Shown here: one piece after another, positions 20,701-31,100 of the stretch
Position numbering within the stretch: position 1 is the first letter of the stretch
Layout of the letters: each line of letters opens with the position of its first letter
Assembly: GCF_029867415.1 (NCBI RefSeq)
Contig: NC_081180.1
Span: forward strand, 145,018,731 to 145,082,730
DNA: 64,000 bases
From: Vicia villosa
Taxonomy: Eukaryota > Streptophyta > Magnoliopsida > Fabales > Fabaceae
Reading direction: 5' to 3'
Translations under genes and position numbers: made by a program
The notes under the pieces: model-generated
Seen by the model: the letters and a program-made list of their open reading frames with translations, nothing else
What the model was told of the DNA's origin: nothing
Databases searched by the model: none

Positions 20701-21786
20701 AGCATCCCATTATCGTGGCGGAACATGGAGGACAAATTAATTTGGTATCTTGAGAAAGATGGAGAATTCTCTGTTAAGTCTGCCTACCACCTCCTACGTT
20801 CTAAATGTGACGCTGCGATTCTAGGCCCCTTTAGCCACTCTCAGAATCTGGTGTGGAAGCGTATCTGGCAGGCACCCGTGCACAATAGAGTCAGGAATTT
20901 CCTGTGGCGCACTGCCAAGGATATTCTGCCCACGAGAGCAAATTTGCATAAGAGAAAGGTAAATTTAGCACCAGAATGTCCTCTACGCCACTCCCATTTG
21001 GAATCTTCAAATCATCTTTTTCTCCATTGCAATGTAAGCAAACAGGTTTGGTTATTATCACCCCTTGGCCTTCGAATCCCTCCCTCTTCTGACCTAATTT
21101 CCTGGCTAGATAAGATGCTGAACAGTGGAGACCCCTATGTGTCTCAATTGTTTAGTGTCATTCTGTGGAAAATCTGGTTCTATAGAAACAGGGTGATCTT
21201 CAAAAAAGAGGCTTTCGTGCCCCACAAGGTTGTTCATGAATCCATGGATTGGATTCAAGAGTACAATGTTTCCAACCCACCCAAAGGTGTGCACCGGTTG
21301 GCAGCTGTAGGTGACGATTACGGAAACACAAATTCTGGATTTACATCGGTTTATGTGGACGCGGGCTATTTCGAAGATGGCACTGTCGCCATGGGTTGTG
21401 TAATGAAGGGGGCTGATAAAGGAGTGTTCTTTTATTCTACAAAGAAGCAATCGATGAATGTGGATCCATCAATTGCGGAGGCCTTAGCTTTGCGCTGGAC
21501 CTTAAAGATTGCTGTGGAGCTTAGCATTAAACAGGCAGTCTTTTTCTCGGATGCGTTGTCAGTGGTTGATTGTCTTAATCGTATTTCTTTTAGTGTTGTT
21601 ATGGATCCAATCATTGGTGACTGTTTAGATCTTCTTAACTGTTTTTCTTCTGCTATTTGTGTGTATGTTAGCAGGGTGTACAACACTGATGCACACAACT
21701 TAGTTAGTATTGGGCACAGAATGGGATCTAGGACCTGGCTAGGCCTACCATCTTCTGTTTCCCCTGTTGTAACTTTTCCTTCTTAG
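17704..21786 (+). CDS. LINE ORF2: endonuclease, reverse transcriptase, zf-RVT, RNase H
   Basis: 1,360 residues without interruption. The AP-type endonuclease opens with SWNCRGLGNP and shows METRL, FGDLNDM and GSDHAAIR with its Asn, Glu, Asp and His residues. Reverse transcriptase follows: KAPGPDGLPSLFFQKFW, FRPISLCNVVMK, DRGLRQGDPLSPYLF and catalytic FADDSLLFAR. A zf-RVT region (VWKRIWQAPVHNRVRNFLWR) and a plant-type RNase H domain (VYVDAGYFEDGTVAMG, SIAEALALRW, SDALSVVD, NTDAHNL) complete it; all four acidic RNase H residues are in place. The enzyme performs target-primed reverse transcription. The start codon overlaps the ORF1 stop. Confidence 0.93.
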   Translation: MKLPSWNCRGLGNPRAVRALSRLLRLENPDLVFLMETRLTGQECLRIKERSGFHCLHAVDCRGMGKDRAGGLLLLWNDDTNFTMTSFSNIHIVGSVAAKDDRSAWDLAGIYGFPDEQNKRRTWSLIRELARGAGDHFIVFGDLNDMLQEGEKTGGSSRSPSQLSWGREVVHSCGLIDLGFEGYPYTWSNGRMEEANIQCRLDRALASRNFVDMFSPMRVIHLPRFGSDHAAIRIDLDVLPEELNSSHEFIFRFEEAWKKDPTCETAIKRCWDTGGNNGIQKIKSLQILGETFKEYRSGAVKKELNRIKGRLKEVSNWDSGEHDVRIYKALEKQRDSIQKTEEIIWRQRSRAVWLQAGDKNTKFFHGKASQRRRTNRIQKLQDHRGVWWRGEKHCERILKDYFANIFKSSQPENIETICDIVRGKLKADQIDYCAAQFTAEEVELALSQMHPLKAPGPDGLPSLFFQKFWHVVGEDVKHLVLGVLNNSQGVEEINRTFIALIPKVKNSASPKEFRPISLCNVVMKLVTKTIANRVKQVLPDIVDEEQSAFVKGRLITDNALIALECFHWMKKKRKGKKGAMAVKLDMAKAYDRMEWGFVVGVLRSMGFPSNLVNLISNCITTVTYQVLINGKASGVIKPDRGLRQGDPLSPYLFVLCVDVLSGMLKKEVREAQIHGIQVARKAPVITHLLFADDSLLFARASCTEAPKIMDILKRYESLSGQMVNLDKSEVSFSRNVPEADKQMIRNRMGVKTVEAHSRCLGLPALFGRSKKLVFSQVINRVWRKVKGWKEKTMSRVGKEVLIKAVAQAIPTYVMGCFKLPEECCKEIESLLARFWWGSSADDNKIHWLSWPKMTKAKGAGGMGFRGIGDFNVSLLGKQFWRLQMGNSSLLERVFKIRYYPRTPIGEAKLGYAPSYAWRSIFGAKELIDMGSRWRIRAGDQVNILRDNWIPGAAASKVLGPVHGISAEATVSYLIDEDLRCWKQDLIKDCFSPMVCDQILSIPLSWRNMEDKLIWYLEKDGEFSVKSAYHLLRSKCDAAILGPFSHSQNLVWKRIWQAPVHNRVRNFLWRTAKDILPTRANLHKRKVNLAPECPLRHSHLESSNHLFLHCNVSKQVWLLSPLGLRIPPSSDLISWLDKMLNSGDPYVSQLFSVILWKIWFYRNRVIFKKEAFVPHKVVHESMDWIQEYNVSNPPKGVHRLAAVGDDYGNTNSGFTSVYVDAGYFEDGTVAMGCVMKGADKGVFFYSTKKQSMNVDPSIAEALALRWTLKIAVELSIKQAVFFSDALSVVDCLNRISFSVVMDPIIGDCLDLLNCFSSAICVYVSRVYNTDAHNLVSIGHRMGSRTWLGLPSSVSPVVTFPS

Positions 21787-21900
21787 TAATGGAATTGTCT
21801 TTGAATAAAAAATAATAATAATAAAATAATACATTTTTGATTTATATCTTCAAAATGGGTATAGATATAGTTATTGGTTTTCCAATATTGACTTCTACTT

Positions 21901-23733
21901 TTTTTTTGATAAGCAATATATATTAATAACATAACAGAGTACAAGGGGTACTCGACCCAGAAACAGGAATACGCTCAACAAAACTTATACAACATTGATC
22001 GAAACTAAGGGAGCTTGGTACCAGTTATAGAATGGTGAAACCTTTTCCCCTGACGAACCAACCGCTTGCCAAATCCACGATGTCACTTTGATATTTGTAG
22101 TAACGTCGTCTATTGCAAGGACGCCTTCGTTGAATATGATTTTGTTTCTCGTATTCCATATTGTCCATACCGTTGCCAAACCTATATTACACACCTTCTT
22201 CTTTATTGACCCTCCCTTTTAGAGCTAAACAAAATTGTTCTAGGTGATAAACACCTTCCATTAACAACATATTTTGTAATCCCAGCCAAGCAAAAATGCC
22301 TCTCCAAACCTTTAAAGAAACACCACATTTGAATAGCAAGTGGCTAAGATCTTCTATGTCTTCCATACATAACACGCACCATTTGTCTTGGTTATTGTTA
22401 ATAATTCCCCTCTTGACTAATTGGTCTTTGGATGGTAATCTACTATGCAAAACACGCCAACCAAACACTTTGATTTTCGAGGGCACATGAGATTTCCAGA
22501 AGTTATTCAAAAAATCTATTACCTTAGTGTCAACCGCTACCTCCAAATCGCGATCCCGAATGACAGAATAGGCACTTTTTATTGTAAAAATACCATCACT
22601 GTTGCACCACCAACGGACTGCATCAGTGCTGGCTGAATAAGGGTGGATGGGAGCCAGCAACTCCGTTAATTCGAAAGCTTTGATGATCACTTCAGGATTG
22701 TCCAACGACACATCGCCTTCCACGTGAAAGTCCCACCTCCAAACACCCTCCTACCAGTAGCCCATATCAATCACTTTTCCTTCTGGCCTATGCGATAAAC
22801 CAAACAGAATAGGAAACAATGATTTCAATAGATCCCCCTGAGCCACCTGTTATACCAGAACAGAAATAACTTTCCACATCCTAACTTGAAACTTATGTTG
22901 CCTGTAAAACAATCAAAAGCGTTAGATTTGGATGTGCTAGCCGTTAACATGTCCTTCCACCAAGCCGAATCTTTCCTTCTCAGTTTAACGTCTGAACCCA
23001 ATAAATCAACCTGGATGAAATCACCATATTTAGCTTCTAGAATTTTTCTCCATAATGAACCATTCTCCTTCAAAACCTCCACTTCCACTTGCAAAGTAAA
23101 GCCTTGTTGAAATAGCCAATGTGTTTGACCCCCAAACCACCTTCCTCTTTGGGTTTGAATCGTAATTATATCCTTGATGATTTTTTACGGGTGCTTTGAA
23201 GAACGACATTGTGCAAATGGGAATGCTCGAAAGAACCGAATTGAGAAGAGTTACTCTTCCGCCAATTCACAGCAGGCGCGCCTTCCAAACAGATAGCTTC
23301 TTCTTAAGGCTGCTCACCACACCACTCTAAGAAGCACACCTTCTTGGATTTGAACCAACCATAATGCCCAGGAACTTGAATGGTAAAACGTCTCTACAGC
23401 ATGTTAAGAATTGAGATGCACTTTCCATGAAGCTTTCCTGAAGATTCATTCCATAAATCTTGCTTTTACTAAAATTCACCTTCAGCCCCGATATCAGTTC
23501 AAAACCTATGAAAATTGTCTTAACAGTCCACAGATTTTGCCAATAGCCACTACCCACAATTACCGTGTCGTTAGCAAATTGTAATATCCTAACACTAAGA
23601 TCGTTGTTGACTCTATAGCCTTCAAACTTCCCAACCTCAGCCGCCTTTTTGAACATTACTGCAAGACCTTCTGCCACGAGGGTGAAAAGAAACGGCGACA
23701 ATGGATCGCCTTGTCTATAGCCTTCGAACTTCA
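21901..23733 (-). pseudogene. 5'-truncated LINE (second copy), degenerate ORF2
   Basis: Minus-strand remnant. Reverse transcriptase C-terminal part at 23733-23327 (YRQGDPLSPFLFTLVAEGLA, ILQFANDTVIVG); middle region 23094-22825 (SLWRKILEAKYG, SAWWKDML); zf-RVT region 22723-22187 (IKVFGWRVLHSRLPSKDQL, WCVLC, HLLFKCG); C-terminal piece 22194-21985 (TIWNTRNKIIFNEG). The usual FADD reads FAND, so a catalytic Asp is lost, and several stops or frameshifts break it. The T-run at 21901-21907 is the reversed poly(A) tail. A probable target duplication is TGACTTCTACTT (21889-21900) versus TGACTGCTACTT (23734-23745). It entered truncated, as LINEs often do. Confidence 0.88.
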
Positions 23734-23745
23734 TGACTGCTACTT

Positions 23746-24180
23746 GATAATACGGAATAAGATAGGCATATCATATCGCATCGATTAGGTATAGAGTATT
23801 ATATATGTTTATTGCACTATTTGTTAAAATATGTTCTAGTTTAAAGCATACAATATTTAAGTCTATTAAATTAACTTATTTAATAAAAAAAATTTAAGTC
23901 TATTAAATTAACTTATTTAAATAAATATGAATAAATTTAATATGATTATATTTATATTTTATATTTTTAATCAAAATTTAAAAATAAAATTAATTATTAT
24001 AAAAAAAATTTATGAAAATAAAATGAAAAAAATCTTATTGTTACATAAATTATTAGTATAAAAGATCTCGAATACAAATAGTATAAAAAAATTATGCTAT
24101 TAGATAATCAATCAATTTAAATAAATATATTTAATCTCATTAATTTTTAATTTTTTAATCTATTTAAATATTAATTTGAT

Positions 24181-24266
<86 letters not shown>

Positions 24267-24585
24267 CCTTTTTATTTTTAAAACACAATTACTTTTATAA
24301 TAATTTTATAGTTTAAAACACAATTATTTTTTCAAAAAGGTTGTAGTTGTACAAAAAAATGCAATAAAATCATTTTTTTTTGTTAGGTTTCTCAAGCTAT
24401 TACATGCCACCTTCAATCTGCCACAACATAGTTTATCTAAATCTTGCAGATTGAAAAAATAAGCACAGAAAATAAAATGTTGCTATCCTAAAACTAAAAC
24501 TATAAACTAAACAATTCTAAAGATATTATATAGCAACAATAATATTTAAGAAACAAAGCAAAAGAGTTATGAACTATGAACAGCA
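23746..24585. other. AT-rich non-coding sequence
   Basis: No gene. It contains the (TA)n tract below and a short direct repeat around TTTAAGTCTATTAAATTAAC (near 23850 and 23890). Confidence 0.6.
24186..24265. repeat. (TA)n microsatellite, about 80 bp
   Basis: Uninterrupted alternating T and A. Confidence 0.98.
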
Positions 24586-24792
24586 TTACAACATCATCTC
24601 AATTATGTAACAATGTGTGCTCACAATCTGAGTATTTTTCATATCAATTTCATTCTTCATAGCAGGAACTTTCCATCTCATCAAAGGCTTCTCTTTTCTC
24701 CTCTCATGAACGTCCCAAGCTTCAGAAAGATAAAGTCTTTGAATCACAGACACATCACCAACATCATCTTTTGAATGCATACAAGTGGGCAT
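24586..24792 (-). pseudogene. Unidentified coding-like fragment
   Basis: A 68-residue frame containing DVGDVSVIQRLYLSEAWDVH and KPLMRWKVPAMKNEID has protein-like composition, unlike its AT-rich surroundings, but I cannot assign it. It lies next to other exon fragments on the same strand. Confidence 0.25.
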
Positions 24793-24957
24793 CCATTAGG
24801 TCAGCTCATATTTCTATTTACATGAAAAACAATTTTTAAAAAGTAAAAATCAATGAAATCAACATGGGGAACATGCAAAAGTATTCAGTTAAATTTTGTT
24901 TTATACTACTGATATGATTCTCAAACACAACTAGTATCCATGTAGAGATCTTCAAAC

Positions 24958-25142
24958 CTTGTTCAGATTGAGATCGAAACTGATGCTTGTACATGCACAC
25001 AGGAAAGTGTATAGCTTCAATGGCATATTTTCCAGCTTTTCCGCGCCTAAAATTTTCTTGATATGCATGTCGAGTAGCATTATTATCCTCAAACATAGCA
25101 TGTTCAAGTTGGTCATAGAGTGTATCGTTTACTCCATCATCC
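24958..25142 (-). pseudogene. Exon-like fragment resembling U-box/kinase-type E3 ligase coiled coil
   Basis: Between an AG near 25142 and a GT at 24957-24956 the minus strand encodes NDTLYDQLEHAMFEDNNATR, then HAYQENFRRGKAGKYAIEAI. This resembles the coiled-coil segment between the stress domain and the kinase domain of plant U-box proteins of the PUB33/PUB52 type. Only this exon-sized piece is present and no kinase or U-box is visible. The family call is from motif memory. Confidence 0.4.
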
Positions 25143-25409
25143 TGCTAGTGTTCAATCACATCACTAAACAAAAAATCAAAACCAATAAGTCATTGAACTT
25201 AGTGTTAACTGAGTATCCAAAACATGTTAATATCATATAGTATCCAAACATTTGTTTCAAGAATGCAAAGAAATTATCTACATCAAATATGTCTTATAAC
25301 TCACTGCCATATCAAAGTAACAGAAAAAAGAACACTCAAATTAACAAATCAAGATGATAATCATAATTGGAGACTTGGAGATGCTTATGATACGACAATA
25401 ACAATGTGA

Positions 25410-25665
25410 AAACCCTTGGATCATCCCAGAAAGACGATTTATCGAGCTCTGGAACTATGAGAGTGACATTTAAATGTCTTGCAACAACAACCATGTCGCA
25501 TATCTGTTGAAAAATAGAATCAAACCTAATGCGCTCTTATAAGTTTCTCGATTATAGCAAAGGTGGTTAATGTTAAGTACTTGGAACTCACTGCTGCTCA
25601 CATTTGGTTGAGTCCTCCATTGCAAGAAACCATAAGATAACCATTATTCTTATAAATCCCTGATG
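25410..25665 (-). pseudogene. O-fucosyltransferase-family gene fragment (two exons, stop codon)
   Basis: The minus strand near 25645-25600 encodes NNGYLMVSCNGGLNQM, followed by TGA where the family has Arg (CGA to TGA). After AAV comes a GTGAGT donor. A CAACAG acceptor precedes [20 protein letters not shown] and DKSSFWDDP (25510-25410). This is the N-terminal signature of the plant GDP-fucose O-fucosyltransferase family (PF10250), with the intron where exons split RAA-ICD. The rest of the gene (glycan-binding middle, C-terminal domain) is missing, so this is a captured or decayed fragment. Confidence 0.8.
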
Positions 25666-26335
25666 AAAAGAATTATCGAATTCAGCTGATAGCCAATTAA
25701 TCACAATTAATCAGTTCAAAATAATCAATAACACTTAAGGTACATCAAACATAACATTTAAACTGAATACAACCAATACTAAGTACCAACATTTAGCTAT
25801 CAGTGGCACTTCATAACTTAATTGCAAAAATATTCTCTACCATTATGTTAGGACCATAATCACAACTTATAACTACTGTTATATTAAAAAGAAAGTTAGA
25901 CTTAGTAGTGTGTCCAATTATTGTTTGGTTATCATTTTAGTTTGAAGATCTTATTCGACTCATGCCTGATATGAAGTGAAACATCATTGTTACATCTCTA
26001 GCCTAAATGTATAATACGTTAATGCTGCTATAAGTTTAGCTAACTGTTTGCTACTACATCAAATGAAAATAACAAAGAAACTAATCAAAGACATTCAATG
26101 ACCACTCACATTAGCTCAGTCAATTCAACACAAGACTTGAGAGAAGTGTCAATACCTTGAAGCTGACAATGAGAAAGGGAATGCTAGAACCAGATAAGGT
26201 ATTATGAGAAATCAAAATACAATACTAAAATAACTAATGAGCCCTAAAAGTCCATATCAGATTGAGGCATTCTTTACCTTTGTGATGGAATTTACCTTCT
26301 TCAGAGCATCACCAATTGTACGAATAGGATTCTTG
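25666..26335. other. Non-coding sequence upstream of the gene fragments
   Basis: No firm gene. The minus strand at 26330-26285 encodes PIRTIGDALKKVNSITK, which could be one more exon fragment. Confidence 0.3.
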
Positions 26336-26340
26336 GATTA

Positions 26341-26770
26341 GGGGTGTGCAAAATATCTAGTTGTGATGCTCAAATCCATAACCAAATCTAAACCATTTTT
26401 AAATATTCGGATATAATTGAATGGTTATTAACCGGTTTAATTATTAATGCTTTGGTTATCCATTCATATAATCCGGATATAATTAAATGGTTATTAACCG
26501 GTTAAATTATTTTGAATTCGGTATAATCCAGTTATTATCCAAATCCAAATATATTAATTAAAATAAATTAGTTTTTTGAAAGAAAGAAAAATCCGTAAAA
26601 ATAATTTTAAAACAGGATTTTTAAAAATAATCAGTTATATAATCATAACCAAATTTATAACCGATTTTATAACTAATTTTGATTAAAATATGATTATGAT
26701 TATAAATTCAAACTATTTAAATAGTTTTAAAATGATTATGATTTGGTTTTTAAAAATAACCATGCACACC
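26341..26770. mobile_element. MITE-like AT-rich repeat with GGTGTGCA inverted ends
   Basis: Left end GGGGTGTGCAAAA and right end CATGCACACC share an inverted GGTGTGCA. Inside, AATGGTTATTAACCGG occurs twice (near 26419 and 26485) and AACCG/CGGTT motifs recur. A clean target-site duplication was not found, so the superfamily is open. Confidence 0.5.
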
Positions 26771-27531
26771 ACTATCCTGGATATAACTACATAAGTTAGA
26801 GTTATTTAAAGTATTCAAACTGATATTATTTGGCTCAAAACAAATTGCATTTCAAACTTACTACGGGTACAGAGAGCATGTTTCAAAAAAATTAACAAAT
26901 GTATATTGATAAACCTCCTCTTCTTATAAAGCCCCTTGAAAATTAGGATCTATTGATAAACCTCCTCTTCTTATAAAGCCCCTTGAAAATTAGGATCTAT
27001 CAAGAAAGTTTGAAACCGGTCTTAGATTAGTTTAAAATTGGTTATGAATTTCAAACTAATTTTTGTTTATATGGTTTTGGTTTAACTCAACAGTTAAACT
27101 TTCAAACTAATTTCTCCATAGACTTTGCAATTAATTCAACAATTACTTACTCTCTCCTCATTAGCTAGCGAATATGGTCACCACAAAAAGTTGACCCAAT
27201 GAGAAGTTTGTGGTGAACTTTACTATTTATGGTCACCTATTTATGGTCACCACAAACTTCACTACAAACAAAAAGTTCACAACAATTACTTACAAATATG
27301 GTCACCACCAAAAATTTCTTTCTACCCAACTCAAAAAAAAAATTTGTTAAAATTAAATAAAATTTTCTAATTGATTGAAGGTACATTATCCAACTTTTGG
27401 TAACCCAACTTTTAGTGATGGATAGAGAAATTATCCCCTTTTAAAATAGAGAATATGAGAAGTTCCCTTGTGCATTTAAATTAAGAAATTTGACCCAAGT
27501 AAACACAGGCTAAATATGTACATAGAATATA
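26771..27531. other. Non-coding flank of LEA copy 2 with short repeats
   Basis: Contains a 47-bp tandem duplication (26904-26997) and several scattered copies of ATGGTCACCACAAA (27170-27310). From about 27450 it matches the LEA copy 1 3' flank near 510-600 (AAATATGTACATA block). Confidence 0.6.
26904..26997. repeat. 47-bp perfect tandem duplication
   Basis: Two adjacent identical units beginning TATTGATAAACCTCC and ending TTAGGATC (26904-26950, 26951-26997). Perfect identity suggests a recent event. Confidence 0.95.
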
Positions 27532-27536
27532 AACTA

Positions 27537-27653
27537 TGTGAATAGGAATTAGTTTAAATGTAATTATTTAGTGTAATTACCGATATAGCCCTGTAACCTT
27601 TATATATACGAGAAATAATAATGAGAAAAGTATCAAGCCAAGAATTATTGACA
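27537..27653 (+). repeat. 5' LTR of Copia element 2 (117 bp)
   Basis: Starts TGTGAATAGGAATTAG and ends TTATTGACA. It includes TTTATATATACG, a plausible TATA box, near 27600. Confidence 0.95.
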
Positions 27654-27662
27654 TGGTATCAG
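27654..27662 (+). other. Primer-binding site of Copia element 2
   Basis: TGGTATCAG directly follows the LTR and matches initiator tRNA-Met complementarity for nine bases, then diverges (TAGG instead of AGC), a shortened match. Confidence 0.7.
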
Positions 27663-27863
27663 TAGGTTTTCGATCAAACCTGTGAGTTTTAGGTTAATCT
27701 TGGCTTTATTCAGCGACACCCCACTGGGTCGCTCTTGAAATCGTCTCGGTAGATCTCGTTTCTCGGTAATTGAAATCATCTCGGTTCTCGGTAATCTCTT
27801 CCAAGATTGCGATTCTAATCTCGGGTGCTTACAAATCGTGTTTGCTTTGATCGTGTTATCGTA

Positions 27864-28025
27864 TCGGTGTCGGCAAGTATTCTGAATTAGGGTTTTGACT
27901 CGGTGTCGGCAAGTATTCTGAATTAGAGTTTTGACTCGGTGTCGGCAAGTATTCTGAATTAGGGTTTTGACTTGGTGTCGGCGAGTATCCTGAATTGGGG
28001 TGTTGATTTGGTGTCGGCAAGTATT
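27864..28025 (+). repeat. 36-bp tandem repeat in the Copia 2 leader (about 5 copies)
   Basis: Units starting near 27864, 27900, 27936, 27972 and 28008, each with TCGGTGTCGGCAAGTATTCT. Divergence increases toward the 3' unit. It lies between the primer-binding site and the gag ATG, where packaging and translation signals would be expected. Confidence 0.93.
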
Positions 28026-28111
28026 TTCTTCAGTGTTCCGTTGGTGTTTCTTGTTTCACGTTAACAAAATTGTTACGTTAACAGAATTGTTCTTAAGTCA
28101 TCTCTGATATT

Positions 28112-31100
28112 ATGGCTTCCGAAGAAGAGATAGATCATATTTGTGTTCGTTTTACCGGAAAGAATTATCTTGTTTGGGAATTTCAATTTCGGATGTATGT
28201 CAAAGGGAAAGGATTATGGAGTCACTTGGACGATGTCTCTTTGGCACCGTCAGAGACAACTGACTTAGATGCATGGGAAATAGAAGATGCTCAGATTATC
28301 ACTTGGATTCTCGGTACTATTGATCCTCACATGATTAATAATTTGCGATCTTTTTCCACTGCCCAAGAAATGTGGAACTACTTGAAGCGTATCTATAACC
28401 TAGACAACGCGGCCAAACGTTTTCAATTGGAGCTAGACATTGCCAATTACAAACAAGGCAATCTGTCCGTTCAAGAATATTATTCTGGTTTTTTGAATTT
28501 GTGGACAGAACACTCTGCGATTATACATGTTGATGTTCCCAAGAGTTCTCTCGCGGATGCCCAAGAGGTCTACAATACTAGTAGGCGAGATCAATTTCTC
28601 ATGAAGCTTCGTGCAGAATTTGAGGTTGTCAGAGGTGCTCTGCTGAATAGGAATCCTGTTCCTTCTTTAGATACATGTGTTGGTGAACTTCTCAGAGAGG
28701 AACAACGTCTTGCTACTCAAGGATCCATGTCTCACGATGTTGTCATTTCTGAGTCTGCTATGTTTGCATATGCTCCTCAGAGTAGAGGTAAAGGTCGTGA
28801 TATTCGACATGTCCAATGTTTCTCTTGCAAACAATTTGGACATTTTGCTCAGAGTTGCAGTAAGAAGTTTTGTAATTATTGCAAGCAGCGGGGCCATATT
28901 ATCTCTGATTATCCCACCCGTCCTCCACGATCAACACAACGTTCGGTGCAAGCATTTCCCGCTAGTACAAGCTCTGCAGTTGGTCCTTCCATCACCAATC
29001 CATCTAATGGTGGTGCTCTCCAACCTGAAATAATCCAACAGATGGTACTTTCCGCTCTTTCAACCTTGGGAATTCAGGGTAAGTCTTCGAATGTTTCCTG
29101 CCCGTGGTTTCTTGATTCTGGTGCATCCAATCACATGACAGCCTCTTCTGAATACTTGCACAATTTACATTCTTACCATGGTAATCAGCAAATTCAAATT
29201 GCAGATGGTAATGCTCTCTCTATCACGAATGTTGGTGACCTCAACTCTGATTTTCGGGATGTGTTTGTAGCACCTGGACTTGCTTCCAATTTATTATCTG
29301 TTGGTCAATTGGTTGATAATAATTGTAATGTAAATTTTTCTCGTGATGGTTGCCTTGTGCAGGAACAGGTGTCGGGGAAGGTGGTTGCGAAGGGGCCTAA
29401 AGTGGGAAGACTGTTTCCACTTCAGTTTATTTCTAGTCATTTATCTCTTGTTTGTAATAATGTCTTGAATTCTTATGAGGATTGGCATAGAAAATTGGGT
29501 CATCCTAACTCTGCTGTTTTATCTCATTTATTTAAAAATGGTTTATTGGGAAATAAAAATGTTGTTTCTAATGCCTCTCTTTCATGTTCTGTTTGCAAAT
29601 TAGCTAAAAGTAAAACACTTCCTTTTCCGTCTGGTGCTTATCGGGCTTCCTCTTGTTTTGAAATGATTCATAGTGATGTATGGGGTATGTCTCCTGTAGT
29701 TTCTCATGCTCGCTATAAATATTTTGTCACATTTATTGATGATTATAGTCGTTTTACTTGGATATATTTTCTTCGGTCTAAATCTGAAGTGTTTTCTATG
29801 TTTAAGAAATTTCTGACATATGTTGAAACTCAATTTCATGAAAATGTTAAAAAATTTCGCTCTGATTCTGGTGGTGAGTACATGTCTCGTGAGTTTCAAG
29901 AAATTCTTCAACAAAAAGGCATTTTGTCTCAACGATCTTGTCCCAATACCCCCCAACAAAATGGGATGGCAGAACGCAAGAATCGTCATTTGCTTGATGT
30001 GATCCGCACTTTACTTCTTCAAGCTTCTGTACCACCCCGATTTTGGGTGGAGGCTCTTTCCACAGCTGTCTTCTTGATCAATCGTCTTCCTTCTACGATT
30101 ATTGATCTCGATTCTCCTTTTTTTCGTCTTTTTAAAATTCAGCCTAATTATAATGATTTACATACTTTTGGATGTGTTTGTTTTGTTCACTTACCTCCAT
30201 TTGACAGACATAAGCTTGGAGCGCAGTCTGTTCAATGTGCGTTTATGGGGTATAGTCACTCTCATAAGGGATTTGTGTGTTATGATGTCACTAACCATCG
30301 TTTTCGCATTTCTAGGAATGTGACATTTTTTGATAATCAGTTTATGTTTCCATGTGTTTCTCCTGTCATGAATGATATTGTTACTCTTCCTAAGTTTTCT
30401 ATTATGCCTCAATCTATAGAACGCTATAAACCAGGTCATGTATATGTCAGAAAACACAAACAGCAGGTTCCCTCACCCCTTCCCGACGCTGAACCGCCAC
30501 CTGATCCTGTAACGGTTGAACCACGACGTTCTGGTCGAATATCTCGAGCACCAGATAGATATTCACCAGACAGGTATGATTCCTCACATACTTCTCTGAC
30601 TGCCACACTCTCTAGCATATCTATTCCTACTTGCTATTCACAGGCTGTTAAAGATGTACGTTGGATAAAAGCAATGAATGAGGAACTTCAAGCTCTTCAA
30701 GAGAATTTCACATGGGATATTGTCTCTTGTCCTCCTGATGTTAAACCCATTGGCTGCAAATGGGTGTATTCTGTGAAATTGAATTCTGATGGGTCCCTCA
30801 ACCGTTTCAAGGCTCGCTTGGTTGCCTTAGGAAACAAGCAGGAATATGGAATTGATTATGATGAGACATTTGCACCGGTTGCCAAAATGACATCTGTTCG
30901 TACGGTACTCTCTATAGCTGCTTCTAACGGGTGGGCTCTTCATCAATTAGATGTGAAAAATGCTTTTCTTCATTGTGACCTGGCGGAAGATATTTATATG
31001 ACTCCTCCTCAAGGTTTATTTCCGTCATCTAAGGGTGTGTGCAAGCTCAAACGCTCCTTATATGGTTTGAAACAAGCGCCTAGAGCATGGTATGAAAAAT

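Larger units (their letters stand above)
16161..21821 (+). mobile_element. Full-length L1-type LINE retrotransposon
   Basis: Contains a 5' leader, ORF1, ORF2 and an A-rich tail of AATAAAAAATAATAATAATA type. A candidate target-site duplication TAAAATAATAC flanks it (16149-16159 and 21822-21832). The 5' boundary is inferred from that repeat only. Both ORFs are open with the expected catalytic residues, so by inspection it could be autonomous. Confidence 0.85.

Noticed and set aside
22296..22636. Two overlapping plus-strand frames
   Set aside because: Antisense shadows of the zf-RVT part of the truncated LINE.
27864..28025. CRISPR-like spaced repeats
   Set aside because: Units are directly adjacent without unique spacers, in a eukaryotic retrotransposon leader.
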